Shown here piece by piece: positions 57,726 through 64,000 of a stretch of DNA of 64,000 nucleotides. How positions within the stretch are numbered: the first letter of the stretch is position 1; each line of letters starts with the position of its first letter. This stretch comes from Posidonia oceanica (Eukaryota; Streptophyta; Magnoliopsida; Alismatales; Posidoniaceae), in NCBI GenBank assembly GCA_037176725.1, contig JAZBRS010000029.1:41488001-41552000 (forward strand). Direction: 5' to 3'. The position numbers and the translations under genes were made by a program. The notes under the pieces are model-generated. The model saw only the letters and a program-made list of their open reading frames with translations, was not told the origin of the DNA and did not search any database.

Positions 57726-59445
57726 CCCGCCGCCGCCTTGCACACCTTTTCCTTCATACTTCTTGCATTCCTTCTTTCCCATGCATTTTAGGCTTGTTTA
57801 TTTTTCAGCAAGAGGTTGTAAATGCATTATGTACATCGCTATCATAGGCCCGATGACGAAAATCGGAGATGCTTGCCTGCACTGGAAGGAGAACCCTCTA
57901 CCTCACTTGACACTACTTGGATGTCCTAACCAGTGAGGGAGCCACCATCTGAGGAGGACAGACGAAATGTCTAAACCCTTTCAGGACCTACACCTCAAGA
58001 GGGAGAAAACAATCCTAGGGTGTGAGGGAGTGTAAGCAAGACCCGCATGCCTTAGCCTGGCCCCCACAAAAAACTAGAAGGCAAAGACAGGAGTTAACCC
58101 TGGAGATAGAGGTGTGTAGTACGACTTCATCCCTCCCATTTGCCTTGGGGAGGACCTCGAATCCACGCCTGCAAATCCACAAGTCATACAAAGCCTAGCC
58201 CCTTTTTTCTCAAGATCAGGCGCCCATTACCTCTAAGTTAGGGACAGCGGAAGCCTGCAAGTCAAAAAAAAAAGAAGAAGCAAAAAAAAAAAAAAAAAGG
58301 GAACAAGAAAGAAAAGACAAAAACAAAAAAAAAAAAGGCAACAACAAGCAAAACAAAAAGAAGGGCAAAAACAAAAGTCAGCCCCAGGAACAAAGGCAGG
58401 CAGCATGATTCCGCCCCTTTCCCTGTCTTAGAGAGGAACCAGATTTGCACCTGGGAAATACATAGATCCTATGGGGCCTAACCACTCATCCCAGCCATCA
58501 CCAGACACCCATCTTCTCCCCAGGCCAGGGATAGGGAAAGTCCTACACACCTATGTGGGAGCAAAAAAGACAAGAAAAAAATGAAAAGAGTAGGTATAGC
58601 TCCTTGAGAGTTTGGCATGGAGCCCATCCTCACTACACCACCATCCAGGCACCCATAACACCCTTTCCAGAGCACCACCAATAGTTAGGAATCCGAGTAG
58701 AGTCTAGTGAGTCAGAGACCGCTCCTTCCTTCACAGCAGGCATCAAGCACTCCGTATGCTGAGGGGGATAGATTTAGTATAGAGCATGCATGCATCTATT
58801 CGCTATCAAATCGTCCCCACCCCTTTCCTCCCACTCTACAAGGCTCGGCTCAACACTGGGACAGTACTTCTGCCAGGGCAGGTTGACCGCCTCCAAGCAT
58901 CAGATCAACTAATCACCGCTAGTCCAGCAGCTCAGGGAAAGCATCAGTAGTCAGGGACAGGGCGATCCCTCCAGAGGCAGCAGGACAAGCTTGGCACCCC
59001 CTAGGGCCCCCTTTGGGCTGTCGGGTCTATGCAATCAGCCGCCACCCCTAATCCCTGTGTGATTTCGCTTCGGACGGACGAAGTCTCTTTTCTGCTTGTT
59101 CGCTTGCCCCGTACAGGACAAGGACAAGCGTGCCTCCTTTGTGACTTCGTTCCAGACGAACGAAGCCCCCTTCCCTTGTCTCCTCGCTCCGCACGGACGA
59201 GGACAAGGGTGCCCTTTGTTCGACTCCGCCTCGTACAGGCGATGCCCCTTTTGCTTAGCTGAATGTGCTTGAATTCTGTGGTCTGATTGCTAGCTGTAGC
59301 GTTTGAACTACTTTATCAGCTTTATATGCACATCTGCTTCTCTGTCTGCCAGTGTTATACGCCTGTACATGTTCCGGATTGATGAAACAATTTTGGCTAC
59401 AGGTACTTGAAGATTTCGCACCAACTGTCTGCATCCTCGCCTGTC
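57726..59445 (+). other. Conserved non-coding spacer between integrase and additional ORF (element C)
   Basis: No gene. It shares with 34149-35589 the GCTTGCCTG-CTGGAAGGAG block (57870-57890), an A-rich tract (58262-58365), CACTCCGTATGCTGA (58748) and the acceptor-like TGGCTACAG (59394-59402). C alone has a GGACGAGGACAAG-rich segment at 59085-59235, related in sequence to the 80-bp units of element D (ACGAGG..ACAAG words). Confidence 0.55.
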
Positions 59446-60648
59446 ATGGGTTTCCCCACCTTGCTGACCCCAGGACACTGCTCCGAGACCCTCCGAGGAT
59501 GGATCGCCATACTCACCGAAGCTGATCGTGAAAAGCTGAGCCTGTGGGGCATCCCACCCAAACTCCTAAAAGCCGCTGATGTGGAGGTCAGCCAACACCT
59601 TTTGTGTACTGCTGCAAGGTTCTGGAAACTAGCACACCATGTCTTCTGCTTCGGAAGGATGGAGCTGACACTCACGTTGGAAGAAGTGCACCGAATCTGC
59701 GGCTTCTCCACGCTCATGGGACCTGCTATGTTCATGAGGCGTTCTAGCTATGTCACCGTCCTGAGGCAACTTACGGGGCTCTCTGCACAAATCTGCGAGA
59801 AGAAATTGGTCTGCGTCGACGGACCCGCACCTGCCCTCTGCCTAAACTATTTTGAAGAAGTCTCCAAGAAGCGCGCTGAACTAGGAGATGAATTGTGGCT
59901 TCGCGGCTTTGTCACCCGTTTCCTAGGCGAGCTGATTTTCAGTCATGGCCGGATGACTGTAGCTATTGAAGTTGCGGAGATCGCCCTTGCTGTGGTGACC
60001 TGCCAAATTGACCTAGCGCCTATCATCTTGGCTGAGACGTACCACGGACTGGACCGCATTTCGCACCGCTACCGCCACTTTCATGGCTACGGGGCCCTGG
60101 TACAAGTGTGGTTAGCTGGACACCTGGAGGTAGACATCCTGCACCCCCAGAAGCATGCATTTGAGACGTACTGCAGCAGCGGCCACGCCAAAACTGTCAA
60201 AACTGTCCGCGAGGAGTACGAAAGGCTGGAATAGCTGGCTGATGATACAATAACCTGGCGTATCATTCCATCTGTAGCAGAGCCCTTCACTGTCTTCTTC
60301 GATGCCCGCGACATGCGTCTGGTCGTGCTGTCGGGGTTCACTGAAGGCGTAGAGTACCACCCCATCCGAGTTATGCGGCAATTTGGTCTCCGTCAAGGGG
60401 CATTTGTTGACAGCACTGGGCCAAAACTAGTCCAGCCCTATCCCTTCAGCACAGTTGCACCCACAACGGAGTTAGCAGACCTTCTGCGCCATGGCATAAA
60501 GTCCATAGACATTGCAGTGCCAAGGGGCTCAGGATGAACTCCTGAGTATCTAACTGAAGTGCAGGGGCTCTGGCCCATTAATGAGATCTTGCCTGGCGCA
60601 CCTCTCTTCCCTGACACTAGGAAGTCGAAGAAGGCCCGTACTGACTAG
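59446..60648 (+). pseudogene. Additional ORF of element C: plant-mobile-domain / DUF7745-like protein
   Basis: I start at the ATG at 59446 because it aligns with the start in element A and gives 400 codons in both copies; an in-frame ATG 13 codons upstream also exists. Blocks: SETLRGWIAILTEADREKL; ARFWKLAHHVFCFGR and TLEEVHRICGF; LWLRGFVTRFLGELIFSHGR; IILAETYHGLDRISHR; basic tail RKSKKAR. Only two stops interrupt it, TAG 60232 and TGA 60535 (Glu and Cys in element A). The equal length and lack of frameshifts in two otherwise damaged elements suggest the ORF was under selection while the elements were active. Function unknown; similarity to host plant-mobile-domain proteins suggests capture. 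Confidence 0.78.
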
Positions 60649-61290
60649 GGCTTCTACATCTGCTTATCCCTTTCTGAGTCTTGCTGTACTCTGTTCTGCC
60701 TGTTATAGGCATGTAATCAAGACTTTGTTAATGCAAGGGTGTTTTGTACCATGTGCTTGTATGTTTGGTTTGGCTTCCATAACATGGTGCATTCATGGTC
60801 TTACAATCATATCTTCAGCATGTTCCTTCAGCTCGTCAGAGTCATGAGAAGGGCACTATCAGAACCTACAAGCTCAGAAGCAACTATCAACACTCTCAAC
60901 ACCAAGGGAAGCTACAAGAAGACCCTGCATTCCACTTGGACGCTAGAATCTCTGCAGACCAACACCGTCAACACAGGCAAAAGCCGCCAAGCGCTCTTGG
61001 CTGGGTATCCGCTGGGCTGATACCCCTAACTATCCGACGATGAGTCTGTCAACTCACCACTGGGCTGGTAGCCCTAACTACTCGTTTGACAAGCACGTCA
61101 GCTTAGTCTATCACTTTTTCGATGCCACAGGCGCTTCGGCTGTCCCCTGGTATCCTCCCTGATACCAGGGGCATCTTTTTCCGCTGCCCCATGGTATCAC
61201 ATCTCTAGCTGCATCTAGGCTGGCATGCCTAACTATCGCGGGCCCATCCGTTTCTTTGCTTCGCTTTCGGATCTTGGTGCCCCTATACTC
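60649..61290 (+). other. 3' UTR of element C upstream of the repeats
   Basis: No gene. Contains GGCATGTAATCAAGAC (shared with A), two GGGCTGRTA-CCC stem-loops (61013-61030, 61061-61075) and the foldable GATACCAGGGGCATC / GCCCCATGGTATC pair at 61160-61198, also found in A and D. Confidence 0.55.
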
Positions 61291-61632
61291 TTGCGGTCGA
61301 TAGGTCCGAAACCTATCACTTTCCACCTCTTGCGGTCGATAGGTCCGAAACCTATCACTTTCCAACTCTTGCGGTCGATAGGTCCGAAACCTATCACTTT
61401 CCAACTCTTGTGGTCGATATGTCCGAAACCTATCACTTTCCAACTCTTGCGGTCGATAAGTCCGAAACTTATCACCTTTCCTCTTGCGGTCGATAAGTCT
61501 GAAACTTATCACCTTTCCTCTGCGGTCGATAGGTCCGAAACCTATCACATTCCAATCCCTTGCGGCTAATAAGTCCGAATCTTATCAGTTCCCCCCTCGC
61601 GGTCGGTGGGTCCGGAACCTGCCATCTATCTT
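61291..61632 (+). repeat. Hairpin tandem array 1 of element C (about 38-bp unit, 9 copies)
   Basis: Nine units of GCGGTC, stem, TCCGAAA loop, stem, CTTTCCAACTCTT-like spacer. Stems by unit: GATAGG/CCTATC (units 1-3 and 7), GATATG/CCTATC (4), GATAAG/CTTATC (5 and 6), AATAAG/CTTATC (8) and GGTGGG/CCTGCC (9). The two arms therefore usually change together. The stem and loop are homologous to the array of element A. Confidence 0.92.
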
Positions 61633-61636
61633 CCCT

Positions 61637-62468
61637 GGCGGTCCGGTCTTGATAAGGCTTGCACTTATCATTCTAGACCATTGCTTGCCCCTTTCTGGTC
61701 TTGATAGGGCTTGCACCTATCATTCCTGGCGGTCCGGTCTTGATAAGGCCTGCACTTATCATTCTTGACCTTTTTCTTGCCTCTTCCTGGTCTTGATAGG
61801 GCTTGCACCTATCATTCCTAGCGGTCTGGTCTTGATAGGGCTTGCACCTATCATTCCTGACTTCTTCCTGCCTTTTTCTAGTCTTGATAGGGTTTGCACC
61901 TATCATTCCTGGCGGTCCGGTCTTGATAAGGCCTGCACTTATCATTCCTGACCTTTTTCTTGCCTCTTCCTGGTCTTGATAGGGCTTCCACCTATCATTC
62001 CTGGCGGTCTGGTCTTGATAGGGCTTGCACCTATCATCCCTGACCTCTTCCTGTCTTTTCCTGGCCTTGATAGGGCTTGCACCTATCATTCCTAGCGGTC
62101 CGGTCTTGATAGGGCTTGCACTTATCATTCCTGACCTTTTCCTGGTCTTGATAGGGCTTGCACCTCTGGTCTTGATAGGGCTTGCACCTATCATTCCTGA
62201 CCTCTTCCTGTCCTTTCCTGGCCTTGATGGGGCTTGCACCTATCATTCCTGGCGGTCCGGTCTTGATAAGGCTTGCACTTGTCATTCCTGACCATTTCTT
62301 GCCTTCCCCTGGTCTTGGTAGGGCTTGCACCTATCATTCCTGGCGGTCCGGTCTTGATAAGGCTTGCACTTATCATTCCTGACCTTTTTCTTGCCCCTTC
62401 CTAGTCTTGATAAGGCTTGCACTTATCATTCCTGTCCTCTCACGGTTGATGGGTCTGAAACCTATCAT
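61637..62468 (+). repeat. Hairpin tandem array 2 of element C (about 45-bp half-units, 18 stems)
   Basis: Alternating half-units with GCGGTCCGGTCTT or CCTGGTCTT before a stem, a GCTTGCA loop, and ATTCCTGACC-like spacers. Of 18 stems, eight are GATAGG/CCTATC and five are GATAAG/CTTATC. Four carry one change that still pairs as G-U in sense RNA (GATAGG/CTTATC, GATGGG/CCTATC, GATAAG/CTTGTC, GGTAGG/CCTATC), and one is truncated (near 62150-62165). A last related stem, GATGGG/CCTATC with loop TCTGAAA, ends the array. Confidence 0.92.
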
Positions 62469-62953
62469 CTGTCGTTCGCCTCCTTTTCTTGCTGGCTCTC
62501 TCGGCAGAAAAGATGCCCCCTTTTCTTTTGCACGAGGATGTTGCCCTTTTTCTGCCCCTCTCTGGTCGTCCGCTTGCTTCCTCGGGCGAGGACAAGCTAC
62601 CCTTCCCTCCTCTGGGCTGGCAGCCCATACTGCTCGAATGACACCCGTCACCTTGTCTGGCGTCCTTTTCCTTGGGCCAATAACCCAAACTATCCGGCGA
62701 TGGGTCCGTCAACTCCTTGGGCCGATAACCCAAACTGTCCGGCAATGAGTCCGTCAACTCATTACCCATTGCATCAGCATTGCACATTAGATAATAGTAC
62801 CAGCATCACATGCTAGGTAGCAGCATCAGCATCATGCACACAATCATTGCATGCCTTTCCCAGTAGGGTCGTATCTCACATCATGCCAGCATGCATCGCC
62901 CGCATCTCCCCCACGGAGCTTAGTGCGGCAGGCACTAGCACAAGTTATTCTAG
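62469..62953 (+). other. End of element C 3' UTR
   Basis: No gene. Contains CGAGGACAAG words like those of element D. Three GGGCYRRYARCCC stem-loops are present (62612-62625, 62672-62688, 62717-62733); the last two lie in a 45-bp direct repeat ending GTCCGTCAACTC. CAGCAT/TGCATG-rich sequence follows. No clear polypurine tract precedes the LTR. Confidence 0.5.
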
Positions 62954-64000
62954 TGTTGACACCCCATTTTGACAGGCTGGATCGTTTGGAGCCTTCTGGT
63001 GGCTGTTGGACCCGAATCTAGACCCAAACCCACACCTTCCTCTCCTTCTTTCCCCGCAAAACAAGCCCAAACTCAACCTAGGATTACCCCCTTTCCTGAA
63101 CCTGAAAACCAACCAAAATTCATAGGAAAACTCACCCCTGATGCCTTAGCAAACCCACCAAAAAGCCTGCCAAATCTCAAACCAGACCCCTCCCAAAAAC
63201 CCTGGGAAACTTAGACAAAAATACCCCTTTTCTACACCTCAAAACCCCTCCAAAACTTCCTCAAAACCAAACCAAAACTCCGGGACCAGAACTAGAAACC
63301 CTAGACCCCACACTTGCCAAGTTTCACCCCTTTCCGAGACTCCTAAGACCCCCTTTTGCCTGGATTATCGTTTTCTCTCTCCGGGGTTATCGTTTTCTCT
63401 CTCCTCTCTCTCTCCTGATTATCGCCTCTCTTTTCATCCCCTTCTTGCCCTTTTTCCGGTTTGGCTGTGGGCCCCCTTTGTACTCCTATCCCTTCTCTAT
63501 CTTATTCCTATTTTTATTTTATTTTTAGCATTTTCCCCGAATTTTAAAAAATCTTTTCCCCAAACCTATCTCTTTCCCCTTTTATTCTCTTTTTTCCCTT
63601 TTCTTCTTTCTTCCCTTTTCCTTCTTCTCTCTTTTGTAAAAAACCATAAAAACCCTTAAAAATCTGTAAAACCCCAAAACATAAAAGAAACAAATCAGAA
63701 TTCCAAGAAAAGCAACTAAAAAACATTAAACAAATGATTAAAAACTCAAACTTAACTAAATCAAGCTAAAAAGAAAATCAAGCATGCAAACTAAAAAATG
63801 CAAAACAAACTAAAAGAAAATACTGTAAAATCAACTAAAAAATTGAAATAAAATCAGAACCTACCAAAAATGAAAACCCCACTAAAAGAATTAAAAAACA
63901 AACCCTAAAGAGAAGAATTAAAAATCAAGCACTAAAACAAGTAATTAAAGAAGACAAAAGGCTTAACCTAATAAACATAAGAAAAAACAGCATAAGAACT
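62954..64000 (+). repeat. Start of LTR subtype X, 3' LTR of element C (cut by window end)
   Basis: Begins TGTTGACACCCCATTTTGAC and follows LTR A from 18989 onward: CTTCTGGTGGCT, the AAACTTAGACAAAA-type C/A-rich part, the CTCTCTCCTCTCTCTCTCCT stretch and the A-rich block. Only the first kilobase is in the window. Confidence 0.85.

Noticed and set aside
61291..62468. CRISPR-like look of regularly spaced short palindromic repeats
   Set aside because: Spacers are themselves repeated, the repeat unit is 6-bp stems within tandem DNA, no cas genes are present and the context is a plant retroelement 3' UTR.

Overview
The window looks like nuclear DNA of a seed plant with a large, repeat-rich genome. 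I see no host gene, tRNA or rRNA. Almost every base can be assigned to, or lies between, pieces of long-terminal-repeat (LTR) retrotransposons nested in one another. Most belong to the Ty3/gypsy Tat lineage (Ogre-like). The evidence is very long LTRs (about 2.4 to 5.8 kb), a second archaeal-type RNase H domain after the usual one, a Tat-like primer-binding site, an additional ORF between integrase and the 3' LTR, and tandem-repeat arrays in the 3' untranslated region. The species cannot be named from this sequence.

Layout. 1-3705 (minus): remnant E, an LTR start fused to a decayed gag. 3706-4768 plus 13722-13765 (plus): leader and first gag codons of an older element H, split by element B. 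4769-13721 (plus): element B, a complete insertion with target duplication ATCCC, two LTRs, a gag gene and no protease, reverse transcriptase or integrase (a TR-GAG-type non-autonomous element). 13766-18988: a scrap of plus LTR, a minus LTR (D) with its polypurine tract, 3' UTR and 80-bp tandem array, then a minus LTR fragment (F). 18989-37885 (plus): element A, with a 5.0 kb 5' LTR, PBS, leader, gag, protease, RT, two RNases H, integrase, a 400-residue additional ORF and a hairpin-repeat array. 37886-43939: a second LTR subtype (Y), split by a 4.3 kb minus solo LTR of the same subtype with duplication CCCAC. 43940-62953 (plus): internal region of element C (gag truncated at its start, protease, RT, RNases H, integrase, additional ORF, large hairpin arrays), interrupted between protease and RT by a 5.8 kb solo LTR of subtype X. 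62954-64000: start of C's 3' LTR (subtype X), cut by the window end.

How the parts work together. In the living family, gag would build the particle. Protease, RT/RNase H and integrase would process, copy and insert the element. The additional ORF (a plant-mobile-domain / DUF7745-like protein) has no established role. All copies here carry stops and frameshifts, so none looks autonomous. Most nonsense codons are TAG at ancestral Gln or Trp codons, as expected from decay of methylated CHG sites.

The least expected signals are structural and lie outside the genes. One is a dispersed twin-hairpin module built on GTTGGACGC/GCGTCCAAC in LTR subtype Y. The other is the 3' UTR arrays of GATARG...CYTATC hairpins, whose two arms change together from unit to unit.
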